Shown here: positions 1 to 11,074 of the stretch, one piece after another
Position numbering within the stretch: the first letter of the stretch is position 1
Layout of the letters: each line of letters opens with the position of its first letter
Assembly: GCA_010015675.1 (NCBI GenBank)
Contig: ML977035.1
Coordinates: 1 to 34,839, forward strand
Length of the DNA stretch: 34,839 bases
Source: Byssothecium circinans
Lineage: Eukaryota; Ascomycota; Dothideomycetes; Pleosporales; Massarinaceae
Direction: 5' to 3'
Position numbers and translations under genes: made by a program
Notes under the pieces: generated by a model
What the model saw: only the letters and a program-made list of their open reading frames with translations
What the model was told of the DNA's origin: nothing
Database searches by the model: none

Positions 1-138
1 AATATCTTTAATTTTTAACCTACTTTTTTTATTTATATTCCTAACTCTTTTTTTTATATTCTTAACTTTTTCTTTTATATCCCTTTAACCCTTTCTTTTA
101 TATCTCTTACTCTTCTTTTTATATTATTTTATAATCTA
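1..138. repeat. AT-rich flank shared by both Fot1 copies
   Basis: This is pyrimidine- and AT-rich low-complexity sequence with no reading frame. From about base 57 onward it matches the sequence just after the assembly gap (10993-11074), so it belongs to the larger duplicated block into which the Fot1 element had already inserted before duplication. Confidence 0.7.
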
Positions 139-1976
139 TAACGTAAAGCACCACTAAACCGCCCACGATTCCTTAGCAATACTAACTTACTTAACTTCAT
201 CGCTATTATCGTCCACATCACTACTTGACATGATAAACTGAGTACTAGCCTCTGACTTAGAAGAACCCTCTTTATCTGCTTGACACGTTCTCACGTTATG
301 CCTAGCCTTACCGCAGTTACCGTAGTGGCAAACACCTAGTTATTATACTTTACGTTCACCCTCCACCCTCGCCCTCTTACGGTTCTAAATAGTTCCTGAT
401 GGTTTAGAACCGTTCTAGTCTGCTGTAGAACCATACTCTATAGTACCGCCCTTCTAAAGATACTTGCACTTGCGTGTTTTTTGCTTAGTTACTACTACAA
501 GTTACTGTTCAAGCTCTTCAATGCGCGCCTTCATTAGCGCGCTACCATGCAGCATCAACTCAGCGCCTTTGATGAGCTGCGAAAGCCCACCCTAAGCCGT
601 CTGTGGTGACTAAGTAATAGAATCACGTACTAGCTTTGACTGTAAGCTAAATTCGCGTGTATTACTCAGTGTTCTTGATTACCACGGCGTCTCTAGTGGT
701 GGGGGTCCTAGTGGGGTGCATATACGCACATTAAGGTAATCAAGCACTACCTGCGCGTTCAGAGGGACTAGCCCTGTTGCCTTAAAGGCCTTTCAACAGT
801 TCTGAACCATAAATACGCTTGAAAACGCGTCTTTAAAGGCTGGTAGGAACGCTTCCTTATTGACATGAAAGACGTGTTGGCGCGCTAAGTTCCGAATAGT
901 CTTAGAGTACTTGCGCTTAAGCGGCGAGAATAACACCACATCAAGCGGCTGAAGGATGTGTGACGAGTGCGCTGGCATACAGAGCGTAAGGATCTTATTG
1001 TCATGGTAATAATCCTTGAAATCCTAATTTAGGTAGCTTTCATAGCCATCTAAAATCAGCAACTGATAGACGCTAACAGTTCTCGCCTTTATATGCTCGT
1101 TAAAGTGCTTTAACCACGCGAGACTAAGCTCATTGGTTGTCCATCCATTCTCTAAGACTAAGAGCTTCTAATTGCGTAGTATATTAGCTTCCTAGTACTA
1201 TGAAGAGATGTGGACGCGTCCTTTATATATGATGAATAGTGGGGTGAATGTACCATTTAAACATATACTCTAGATATCTATTACCTACTCCTTATCACCT
1301 GGCTAAACTATTGTAGGCCTTTCTCACTTCTCTAAGCCAGTAACCACTTTCATAGAGCTAATAATACCTATCTGAAAGCTAGTCTCGTCAAAGTTGTGTA
1401 TATCATTATCGTGTACGCCGTACTTCGCTTTAGTATCCTATACAAGCTTAAACCACGCGCTAACTACCTTAGGATCTTCCTACAGTGCCCTCTGATGGTC
1501 CTTCGAACGGTTCTAAACCATTCATAACTATTCTGAATGGTTCATGAACCGTTCTGCCTAGTTGATGCCTACTTTCTTACCACCCCGCTCGCGTAGTAGT
1601 TTATTCACCATATCCAACACTTCATCTAACGTAGGCGCGAATCCTCGCGAATTGAGGTCAAGGATGTATAGGATAAGTGTTTCCTACTTAGTCAAGGACA
1701 GTTTTGAACAGTTCAGTACCGTTTCTAGTCGAAATGGTATTCCTTTAGCGCGTTCAGTGAGGACGCGAGGCTTGACGTTAAAGGCCTTAGCAGCGCTTTG
1801 ATAGCTTTAGAATTAGCCTCTATTGTATGCGCTAAAGGCAAGCTATAGTCTGCCTTCGTGTTGGAGTCATTTAGACCTTTATTATTAAGGCATTTTCGTG
1901 TTAAAGATAGAGTTAGTATTGCTAAGGAATCATGAGCAGTTTAGTAGTGTGGGCGGTTTAGTAGTGCTTTACATTA
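139..1976 (-). mobile_element. Fot1/pogo-type DNA transposon, copy A (RIP-mutated)
   Basis: The element spans 141-1974 (1,834 bp) and is flanked by TA at 139-140 and 1975-1976, the target duplication expected for the Tc1/mariner-pogo superfamily. The left end reads ACGTAAAGCACCACTAAACC. The right end is its inverted counterpart with C-to-T changes (GTAGTGCTTTACAT). Inside the right end the GTTTAGTAGTG motif occurs twice, as a subterminal repeat. The encoded transposase lies on the minus strand and is broken. The element has the same length as copy B at 11077-12910, so the pair differ by substitutions without net indels. It is non-autonomous and presumably dead. Confidence 0.88.
330..1890 (-). 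pseudogene. Fot1/pogo transposase relic, copy A
   Basis: Minus-strand translation gives the domain order of fungal pogo transposases. There is an N-terminal Psq-type helix-turn-helix (SYQSAAKAFNVKPRVLTERA, near 1800-1735) and then a DDE_1 endonuclease core. Segments such as HNFDETSFQIG (near 1395), LLILDGYESY (near 1040) and MPAHSSHILQPLDVVLFSPL (978-919) carry the usual catalytic-region signatures. The frame is interrupted many times by TAG or TAA at places where relatives have Gln or Trp, as RIP produces. The longest open stretch is 978-793. The ends are approximate because the start and stop are eroded. Confidence 0.85.
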
Positions 1977-1994
1977 CCTTTTTTTTACTTACCT

Positions 1995-3669
1995 TTACTA
2001 CCTAGAATAGCTCCTCTTATAGCATCTACTTAGCTTTAGCCACCATGTCCTGAGCTATCTTGCGGAAATGGCTAATGTAGATCAGTCGGCCATTTAAGTA
2101 GAAGATCCTCTTATCCTTTAACTAGTACGCATTGCCTAAGTTGCCAGCCATCATCGCAACGTACTTGCCATACGCTAGCAAGCTAATCGCCTTACTTATC
2201 AGACTATACGAGCCGTCAGCTAGATACTTCTCTCTCGCATGCAAGAAGAGTTCCTAGTCCTTATCCGTCTACTCATTATAGCACGCTACCAGAAGCAGTT
2301 TCTCTACGGCGAGCACCCTTATGCAGTATACCATGCCAGCGAGTATGTACGAGTAGTTCTTTGCCGTGCGCAAGTGATTCACCTCGGCGTTAATGCCCAA
2401 CACGGCGAGAAAGTGAATAAGTCTACTGCTGAACGGCCGATCACCCACGGACTTAAAGATGAACGATGCAAGTGCGGCGAGTAATGCCTCTAGCCAGGAT
2501 TCCTGATTATTATTATTATCATTGTTGTCCTTAAGCATCTCCTACAGCGCTACTGCCAGCTCCTTCTAACGGCCCTTCCAGTAGAATAGCTCACGCGCAT
2601 CTTTCATAAGATCTATCTCTTCTGTGCGTCCGCTTCAACGGCGGGGGTGGCTGTCCCTATCACCGTTACTATCACTTCTGCCGCTGCTACTCCTAGAGCT
2701 CTGATTGCCTAAGACGTCCTCTTTATCCGCCTGCTTACCATCTACGTTGCTGTTGCTGTCCTCGCCACAGCCACTTCGTTCCATCCTCGCCTGCTCATTA
2801 GCCACGATGCGCAGAAAGTAGCAGACGAACTTAACTATGTAGCTGGCGTAGCGGGCCTAACTCTCTAGGTTCTGTAGTCAGGCTATTAGCTATTAATTGA
2901 CCTCCTGCTGCTTTGCACTCTAGAGCCACCATCTTATTTCCCGTGCGAGCGTCTACAGCCTGACCACGCTCCTCTCCACCAGCAGCTCAACTAGCTTCGT
3001 GGCGCGCTGCAGCCTCACTTCACCCTGATTGGGCAGTCAGATCTAATGTGTAAGATGCGCTAGATTCCGCTTCGCGAGATGCTCTAGCTATCCCGTCTGC
3101 TTGAACCAGCCGGTCTTGTTAGTCTTTGCGGCCTCTGCGTCCATCACCTGCGCCTCCTCTTCATGCGCCTGCGTTATTACCTCCCATTCGGCCAGCCTTG
3201 CACGGACGACGTCGGCCGCCTCTCAGGGGACGGACGACGCGCTGTTGTTGACTGCTGCGTTAACGACGAAATATCGCCGCTGCCCACGAGCCTAGAAGAA
3301 CGTCTGCACCTTAACTTTTTAGAAAAGCGTGCTCATATCACCCCTCTATAGCAACCCGTGCTCACCCTTGCAGTGCTTCCGTAGCCTATCTAGATTGATC
3401 ATGATGAAGTTGCAATCTTCCTCAGCGCATTAAAGCCCATTGAGCGGCTCTCCTAGCTCCTTAATTAGCGGACCTAGCAGCGGTGGCAGGTTAACGTCCT
3501 TAGGCTTCTTAATCCACTAGTACCTATAGTACTCTACGATCCTCTCCCTCTCTTTGCTTACTACGGCGTAATGATTACGTAGATGCGTGTTTAGATTCTG
3601 TACACTAGTAGCATGCTCCTTGCAGACAAGCACCTTATACTCACGAAGATACTGAAAGTTTTCTTCCAT
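1995..3669 (-). pseudogene. Telomere-linked-helicase-like gene relic A (N-terminal part)
   Basis: The minus strand reads from an ATG at 3669 (MEENFQYLREYKVLVCKEHA), followed by QNLNTHLRNHYAVVSKERER, an OrsD-like C2H2 domain. Further on come GWFKQTG(stop)LEHLAKRNL near 3100, an acidic Ser/Asn-rich linker, and SRLIHFLAVLGINAEVNHLR with TAKNYSYILAGMVYCIRVLA (2442-2320). The order resembles, from memory, multi-copy fungal proteins that join an OrsD domain, a recombinase-like region and a RecQ-type helicase, often subtelomeric. Stops are TAG at Trp/Gln positions. The gene ends abruptly near 1995 next to the Fot1 element, and no helicase domain is present. Family naming is from memory and only moderately sure. 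Confidence 0.65.
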
Positions 3670-4038
3670 CTTCTTAAATGATAGCAGTAATCAGGTTCGG
3701 CTACCATTTCTCCTGCGGCGGGTTGCGCTTAGTTGTGGTGATGTTACTATAGGCAACTATGCGTTCCAGTAGAACTCCATTGCTATGAGAGTCTACCCTC
3801 GCCTCAACCATCACTAACGCAAAAGGTGAAGCTACAAGATGGGGGATCAGTGCTCCTAATACTGCTAAGCAATAGCTACATACAAAATTTGTTAGGAGAA
3901 CGTGTTACTATAGAATGGATTAGCCCTCCCATTCCCACGGATTATCCCTATCCGCGCCCCGGATTCAGGCTAGCAACCCTGACGCTAGACCTGTTCCGCC
4001 ACGGATTAGGCATAATCCGTCGCGTCCTCTTGGTTAGG
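3670..4038. other. 5' region of relic A with a 20-bp palindrome
   Basis: No gene is visible. The stretch is conserved in copy B, so it belongs to the element rather than to the host. It contains the inverted repeat ACGGATTA-GGCA-TAATCCGT at 4001-4020 and several related GGATTA/TAATCC words (for example at 3939-3946 and 3960-3965). It may be the terminal or promoter region of the repeated unit. Identity between copies A and B stops just after GTTAGGG near 4038. Confidence 0.5.
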
Positions 4039-4304
4039 GCTCTAATTACTTAGATAGCGTGCCTCCTTTAGCCTAGAAGCCCTCTATAGTAGGTTTATCT
4101 TCCCTTAAGCGTAAGCTATCTTCCTCCTCTTCTCTTATAGCTAAGTACGTCTACCTAGCGTCCTTATCCCTCTCCTCTCTCTTAGCATCTCTATGCACTT
4201 CCTCTTAACTAGCTACTTAGCGCCCTACATAGTCCCCTATACCCCTCTCTAAGCCTCTAGGGCTATAGTTACTAAGCTAGCAGCCTATATTACCTACCTA
4301 CATT

Positions 4305-5478
4305 ATGATGGTGACTAGTAATAACCACCACGCAGATTAGGAGCGCTAGCGTAAGCATGTAGACCACTAGTAACGCAAGAAGGTGGTTAAGCTAGGCCTA
4401 CTTCACTCTTCTAATAAAGCTAGCAAGGCTAAGAATGATGCCTACAACGCCATCGCGCTAGAAGACGAGACTGATGTTGCCTAGATTCTTAAGTAGAAGA
4501 TTAGGAAGGAGAAGGAAGAGGAGGACTAGGAGGAAGAGGAGGACTAGGAGGAAGAGAAGGACTAGGAGGAAGAGGAGAAAGAAGAGGAAGCTAGTAGTAG
4601 GGAGGACCTAATAACTATAGCTACTAGCCCCTACGCAATAGCTACTAGCATGCTAAAGCATGCATAAGCGCTTAGTAATTCTACTGCATAGTAACACGCT
4701 ACTACGTTCCTCTCTACCTAGCGCTCCCGCGGTAGCCCCTTCCCTATCACTGGCTAGCTAACGGCTTTGCCTGCTAGTAACATAAATACCTTGCTAGTAA
4801 CGTAGGTTATTTCCTATAGGTCTGCTTCCTCCATGAGTGCTATAGATAACGCCTTTTACTTAGCCTACTAGCTAGTCGTGTACTATGAACGCCGCCTAGC
4901 TACTGTGCATATTAAGTACCGCTAGGCGATGGCCTTCCTTAGCCGTGCCTACGCTAATAAGGTAGCTAGCTTAGAAAGGGAGGGCGTACTAAGTAAGTAA
5001 TATAATAGCAGGGCTATTACTACGCTTCTCTAAGCTATTACTCCCTCTAGCTGTAAGCCTCCTAAGTCCATGCAGAACGCGTTTAAGCTGCGCCTAAACT
5101 AAGCAACTCATTGGTACCATGGTGCTAGAACCCTTGATTAGGGCTTCCTATGCCTTATGTCTAATGACATTAGCTATAAGTAGGTAGAGTAGATGCTGCG
5201 CGTAGGTGAATAGAAACCTTAGCTAGAGGTAGTAAAAAAGGTCAACCTAGACACGTATAAGGTGAGCTAGTGGTTGGGCACAGAGGGAATAGCAGGCAGG
5301 CTAATTAATGGCAAGGAGATGCTGTTCATTAAGGCAAACATGCTAGCGCTACCTACGCAGGTGGGGGAAGTAGCTAATAGTAAGGATGATAGCAAAGATA
5401 ACGTTAAGCCCACGCCAGCTCACTTGCTGCGCTAGCTTAGCCTAGTAGAGATGTGCAAACCTTAAGAGTAGTCTACCT
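4305..5478 (+). pseudogene. Unrecognised plus-strand protein gene, RIP-degraded
   Basis: From ATG at 4305 one frame runs for about 390 codons in which every stop I noticed is TAG or TAA, the RIP products of CAG, CAA and TGG, and none is TGA. That supports a former coding frame. The start reads MMVTSNNHHA. A Lys/Glu-rich stretch (KIRKEKEEED) fills 4497-4590. Later parts are CLMSNDISYK, VVKKVNLDTYKVS and WLGTEGIAGRLINGKEMLFI (near 5275-5335). I do not recognise the family. It converges on the large minus-strand relic ending near 5595. The 3' limit is uncertain. The antisense frame across the charged tract is Ser-rich and less convincing. Confidence 0.5.
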
Positions 5479-5594
5479 TTTACGGCATTACAGGAACTAG
5501 CTTCTCTTTTATAACATATTTAATTGCTATTAGTAGATGGTATAAATATACTACTACTTTTACTATGCTCTTCTCTAGCTCACTAAAAAACTTA

Positions 5595-8500
5595 GGCAAT
5601 GCTAAGTAACCTCCTTAAAGGCGTTACACTTGCTGCTAAGATAGCCTCTACACGGATCCCTCCTTCTCCTCTAGCTCCTTACTCTTATGTAAACGCTACT
5701 ATTAGCCTATCTAGCTTATCTAGACTTAGACCTCTAATCCTCTCTTACATTAATAGGGTAGGAGGCGTCCCACGTTCCTATATAGGTAGAAACCCCTTCA
5801 TGCCAGCGCTTATCTAGCTAGTAATCTAGTGCTCTTGCGTCTTATCCTAGCCTAGTATTAGCAGCCCCTACTTTCTACATGCCTTAAGGAGCGCTAGTGC
5901 CTCCTATACTTAATTACATGCGCCCTCTTAACTAGAGCGCTAGTGCGCTTAGTAGACGAGATTAAAGAGCGTCTTAGGTAGTTCTCTAAACGGTAACGCA
6001 ACCATGTTAGGATCTGCAAAGATAGCTGAGAACTACATCATTCACCTCATTAAGCTTTACGTGCGACTTTCTTTTGTAGATACAATTAACGCCTTATTTG
6101 ATAGGTATAGCAGAATCCAATGCGTTAGGTGAACTAGGTAGAAAAATTTATCTAGCTACCTGCTCGCCCTCCTATAGCCCAGCTAGCTCTCTATAAATTC
6201 AAAGCTCTTCTACAGGATAAGATGATATGGCCTGCCTCCCCATCCTAGGCGCTCTTAGTCATCGTCCTAGAGGAAGAGAAAATCCAGCAGCTTACCTACC
6301 TTAGTGAAGCGCATCTTATTTCCTATAATAATATGCGGTGGCGTAGCAACGCCCTCTTAGAGGAACATGCGTTTCATGCTACGGTAGCAGAATGCCATGT
6401 TACTGTTCTACTTAAGCGCAGCTAGGGACAGCTCTAAGTAACTCTTATAGGCCGCTAGCATTAATAACTATACGTTGGCGTTAAACTGCTCTAAGTTAAG
6501 GGCGTGTAAGTACTCTAGCTACTTTTCAAGTAGCTAAGGGTGCTACTAGACGTTATACTACTAGTACTAGCCTGTCACCTAGTTAAACTAGATGAACACG
6601 TCCTATAGGTTCTTAACTACTCTCCACCTGCGCTTATATTTAGCATGCATTAGCAGATTCCTAATAAGTATATTATCGCTATAGGGCTGCGCTAGCCGCC
6701 TAGTTACCTAGCTAAACTTAGGTAGGAACCAGCCTAGACCACACCTCCCTATGGTCTCCTGCATCCTAAGCCCCTCTTTTATAATAACATCCTACCCACG
6801 CATCTGCTCCTAGCAATCTTTGTATAGCAGTAACTCTCTAAACAGTATATTGCTGCCGTAGTAGAACTAGAGTACTCGCAACGTGACTACCATAATGATA
6901 GTCTCTAGTAGTGAATAAGTCCTAGTAGTATGCGCGAGCGTATGCTTAAATAGGAAATAGTACTTATTAATCTATACGCGGAGGAAGCTAAATAGTTTCT
7001 AGGAAGGGATGATGTAGTAGGGGAGCAGTAAGTGAACGTTATTAATGCTATTATTATAAAGATCCTATTCACTCTATTGCTCGCAGATCTTATCTATTAT
7101 GGTAAGAGAGACGCGGTACTCTTCTCAGATCCCGTATGACTGCCGCTAGTTATCTCTAAGGTTAGAAAACGCACGCTTCTTACTATAGAGATAAGAGCCC
7201 TTGCATACGCTCTTAGAGAATGTAGCACCACCGCCCTACTACTAGAGTGAGCAGATGTAGCTAGGATCTAGCGCTAGGTTCTCTATTGCCTTATTATTAA
7301 ATACATACACCTTTGAAACATTGAATAGTATCTTGATAGTAACGTAAAACTAGGAGTACACTAGCCTATCTATATTCTCCTACCCGCGTGGCACGGTAGA
7401 TAGCGTCTAACCTATCATGTCCCTTATAGTGGCCTAGGGGTAGGTAGTCACCTAAGGGCTACCTCTAGCCTACTTACTATCTTCTAGACGCTCTACGCGC
7501 GTGTGAGTATATAACTCTAGATAGTAATACTTCTAGAGAAAAGTCTTTGCCTTAAACTACTCTAGAACTAAGTCGTACAGGTTAGCGTAGTCCTCTAATG
7601 TAACTGTCTTAGTAATGTCTACGTAAGTGTAATCTTTGCTATAGAACTATAGATAGGTAATCTTAGCCTAAGTCTTTTCCTAGCGCTTGTACGCAAAAGT
7701 TAAATCATCTGTCATGTGAGCAAGCTTAGTGTTCTTTGCGTACGCAAAGAGGGTAGCACTATTAAAGCGACTTAAGCCTAGGTTTTTAGTAATACGTTTA
7801 AGAATAGTAGTCTATAGCTAGTTAAGGTACTAGTACTGTAACGTGTATTCTAGAAGCTATTCCTAAGCGCTCTCCTTTTATTTAAACGTCTCTCCTAACA
7901 CTATGGTCGCGCCTAGGCTAGCGTTATCCTTAGAGGCTAGAAGAAATAATACTAGTGTTAAATTATTAACTATCTTACTAATAGTAGGGAGGAGCATGGC
8001 ATCTAGCTAGAGCTACTAATCTTGCTTACTAAGGTACGTAGTATGCTTATACTGACTTTTAAGGTAGAGCTCTAGGAAGAAGATGAATATTAGTAGTAAC
8101 TTAATGCTACCTGTAATAGAGCTAAAACAGTAGTAAGGGACCTTATATAGTGAGAGGTTCTTTATTGCTAGGTCACTACGGTAGTTATATACAGACGCGG
8201 TAAGGCTAAAATATATATCTATATCTAGGTTTAGGATAGGATAGGCCCTAGGATGCTAGTTAATACTATTCTAGGTAAACGCTAGGCTACTAGGGAAGCA
8301 GTAGACGCTATCTATATTAAACCTTACCTTAGCAGCACGTCCTTTATTACTACTATAGTGGTGCTATTATGGACATAGGTTTTAAGGCAGCTTCTTATTA
8401 GGGGTGCTAACGTCTTTAGGGAAAGCTATAGGACTTATGCCCTTAAACGCAGCCTTTAGATCTAGGCCTTTAGGTAGATTAGAGGGCTTCATTAGCTTTA

Positions 8501-9570
8501 GATTACTTAGGATGTCTAGGAGAGGCGTTCCCCCATTATACACTCCACTAATTAGGCGCGTGATCTCCTTAAGCAACAAACATGTAAAGTATACGTTAGG
8601 GCGCTAGTAGTGCTCCTAGTGTTATCTGTCTACCTTTGCATGCTCCTTATAGGTACAGCCTTAGAGGTTCCGTAGCTACTTTATAAGTTTGTAGGCGGTT
8701 TGCTTAGTAGGTGGTGTAGAGGGGCTGCCTTCTCTAGGTGTTAATTATGCTAGCGACGCTGCTTAGGTGGCGCCTAGGCTAGGCACGTCTTAGAGGCGGG
8801 TTAAGGATGAAGGTAACGCAGCGGCTAGTATCACTTGCGCAGCTAGCTTAGGGGTACTGTTGCCGTTAGATGGCTGTAGCAGGTGAGATGTACTACTATT
8901 AGATAATAGCGGTAGCGGCTAAGGCGTGCTGTAGCTAGGAGACCGTTGCATAGTCCGCGGTGTACTACTGCTGCTAGATGGCTAGCTAGCCATAGATTTA
9001 ACCTAAGATAAAAGTGTAACTCTTTAGGCTAGAAATGAGGTCTTGCATTAGTCACCTCTTATGCTTAACTAGGATGAAGAAATAGAGCGGCTGGGCGTTT
9101 ATGGACTATATAGAGCCTTTACAGGAGTGTTAGCAGCTTTTGCTAGGGTATAGGTTAATAGGTAGCTAAGACTATAAGTATTCTCTATAGGTGTAATAGA
9201 TGAACGTTATAAGTTGCTATTCTCTATAGCTTGGCTATGGCCTGCCGCGCTATCTATAGGTATGCTATCTAGCTCTACCAACCTATCTGCGTCCCTTACG
9301 TGTTCTAGTGCTTTATCTGCGCTTATACGTATATACGTAACACCTATCTGCATTTCTATTAGGATCTCTGCCGTCCTTGCATCTATCTCGCTTATGTGTT
9401 ATAGTATGCGCTTTTCGTACTCATCGCGCTCATTTATGTGTTCCTGCTCGCTGGCACTAAGCTGATTCATGAGCGCTGCAATCTCTAGGTCGTCTCCTGC
9501 TAGCTATACAAGAGGGGATAGTGGACGGTATACATCTTCGCCTTCTAGCAACTCATGTGGTGGTATATGA
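5595..9570 (-). pseudogene. Very large unrecognised protein gene (about 1,300 codons), RIP-degraded
   Basis: The minus strand keeps coding character for about 4 kb. It has a coiled-coil-like N-terminal part (YEKRIL(stop)HISEIDARTAEIL, near 9420-9360), a Ser/Thr/Pro-rich linker (about 9000-8700), then VYNGGTPLLDILSNLKLMKP (near 8530), LDLKAAFKGISPIAFPKDVS, and far downstream NSNMAFCYRSMKRMFL (near 6400) and IIIGNKMRFTKVGKLLDFLF (near 6335-6275). It ends near 5595 with LAASVTPLRRLLSIA. Stops are almost all TAG/TAA at likely Gln/Trp codons. From memory it resembles large multi-copy hypothetical proteins in Pezizomycotina genomes that have no assigned function. I cannot name a domain. Small indels may exist that I did not resolve. 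Confidence 0.55.
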
Positions 9571-10157
9571 GGGTCTTAAGGGACAGGGATGTTAGCGCTA
9601 ATTCAAAGACCAAGGTTTTAGGGGGTGATGGTTAGTATTCCTAGGAGTATAGGCTTATAGTAGATAAAGTTAGGGCAAGTCTTATACTAGAAAAGACAGT
9701 CCTTTCTACGTAAATACTCTTTATAATTATGTCTCTACTTTACTATAGCCTTAGCCTTAGTAGTAAGATATTTCTTTAGCCTTCCTCCTAGCATATTGCA
9801 AGCTATAGAGTCTACGTCGTTATAGAGAAGGCTTCTTAGGCAAAGTAAGTTAGAGATTTAGGAGGTTACTCCTTTTAGCTTAGCGCATTTAGGATGGAAC
9901 TCCTCTTAGCTTAGCGCTTTGCTTCGCACGCCTTACTAGATTGAGTTATTACCTCATAGTGACACTACCTTCTAACACGAATAACTTAACAACTATAACA
10001 CAGATTAGAAATTAGATAACTGCTTTTAATTCCCACTTTCCCGCTCTACATGTTAGTACCTTAAACTTAAAAAAACTTTCCTTAAGATTTCCTAACCTTG
10101 TCCCCATATTTAACCTTTATAACCCTTAATAATAATAAACTATTACTTTACTTTATT
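9571..10157. other. Gene-free AT-rich repeat sequence before the gap
   Basis: I see no supportable gene. The sequence is AT-rich and TAG-dense like the neighbouring relics and may include the 5' region of the large minus-strand gene. From about 10070 it grades into simple AT-rich sequence resembling the flank at 1-138. Confidence 0.5.
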
Positions 10158-10992
10158 NNNNNNNNNNNNNNNNNNNNNNNNNNNNNNNNNNNNNNNNNNN
10201 NNNNNNNNNNNNNNNNNNNNNNNNNNNNNNNNNNNNNNNNNNNNNNNNNNNNNNNNNNNNNNNNNNNNNNNNNNNNNNNNNNNNNNNNNNNNNNNNNNNN
10301 NNNNNNNNNNNNNNNNNNNNNNNNNNNNNNNNNNNNNNNNNNNNNNNNNNNNNNNNNNNNNNNNNNNNNNNNNNNNNNNNNNNNNNNNNNNNNNNNNNNN
10401 NNNNNNNNNNNNNNNNNNNNNNNNNNNNNNNNNNNNNNNNNNNNNNNNNNNNNNNNNNNNNNNNNNNNNNNNNNNNNNNNNNNNNNNNNNNNNNNNNNNN
10501 NNNNNNNNNNNNNNNNNNNNNNNNNNNNNNNNNNNNNNNNNNNNNNNNNNNNNNNNNNNNNNNNNNNNNNNNNNNNNNNNNNNNNNNNNNNNNNNNNNNN
10601 NNNNNNNNNNNNNNNNNNNNNNNNNNNNNNNNNNNNNNNNNNNNNNNNNNNNNNNNNNNNNNNNNNNNNNNNNNNNNNNNNNNNNNNNNNNNNNNNNNNN
10701 NNNNNNNNNNNNNNNNNNNNNNNNNNNNNNNNNNNNNNNNNNNNNNNNNNNNNNNNNNNNNNNNNNNNNNNNNNNNNNNNNNNNNNNNNNNNNNNNNNNN
10801 NNNNNNNNNNNNNNNNNNNNNNNNNNNNNNNNNNNNNNNNNNNNNNNNNNNNNNNNNNNNNNNNNNNNNNNNNNNNNNNNNNNNNNNNNNNNNNNNNNNN
10901 NNNNNNNNNNNNNNNNNNNNNNNNNNNNNNNNNNNNNNNNNNNNNNNNNNNNNNNNNNNNNNNNNNNNNNNNNNNNNNNNNNNNNNNNNNNN
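10158..10992. other. Assembly gap (835 N)
   Basis: The run of N lies immediately before the AT-rich left flank of the second Fot1 copy, where repeat and low-complexity sequence would make assembly hard. Any reading frame drawn across it is an artefact. Confidence 0.99.
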
Positions 10993-11074
10993 TATTCTTA
11001 ACTTTTTCTTTTATATCCCTTTAACCCTTTCCTTTATATCTCTTACTCTTCTTTTTATATTATTTTATAATCTA

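Larger units (their letters stand above)
57..4038. repeat. Duplicated repeat block, copy A
   Basis: This block recurs at 10993-14404. Aligned parts are the AT-rich flank, the complete Fot1 element, and the stretch from about 2688 to 4038 (matching about 13034 to 14404). The copies differ mostly by C/T and G/A transitions. In the first 60 bases of the Fot1 element I count 8 differences, all transitions, 7 of them giving T or A in copy B. Copy A has about 700 bp (1995-2687) that copy B lacks. Copy A is the less mutated of the two. Confidence 0.8.

Noticed and set aside
4030..4036. TTAGGG words as a telomere repeat
   Set aside because: Only single occurrences are present; the AGGGTATAAT units at 14401-14520 are not telomeric.
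5599..5817. Plus-strand 72-codon frame
   Set aside because: The minus strand of the same stretch continues the large relic through its C-terminal region, so this is an antisense shadow.
10098..11024. A 308-codon plus-strand open frame
   Set aside because: It consists almost entirely of the run of N and has no sequence support.
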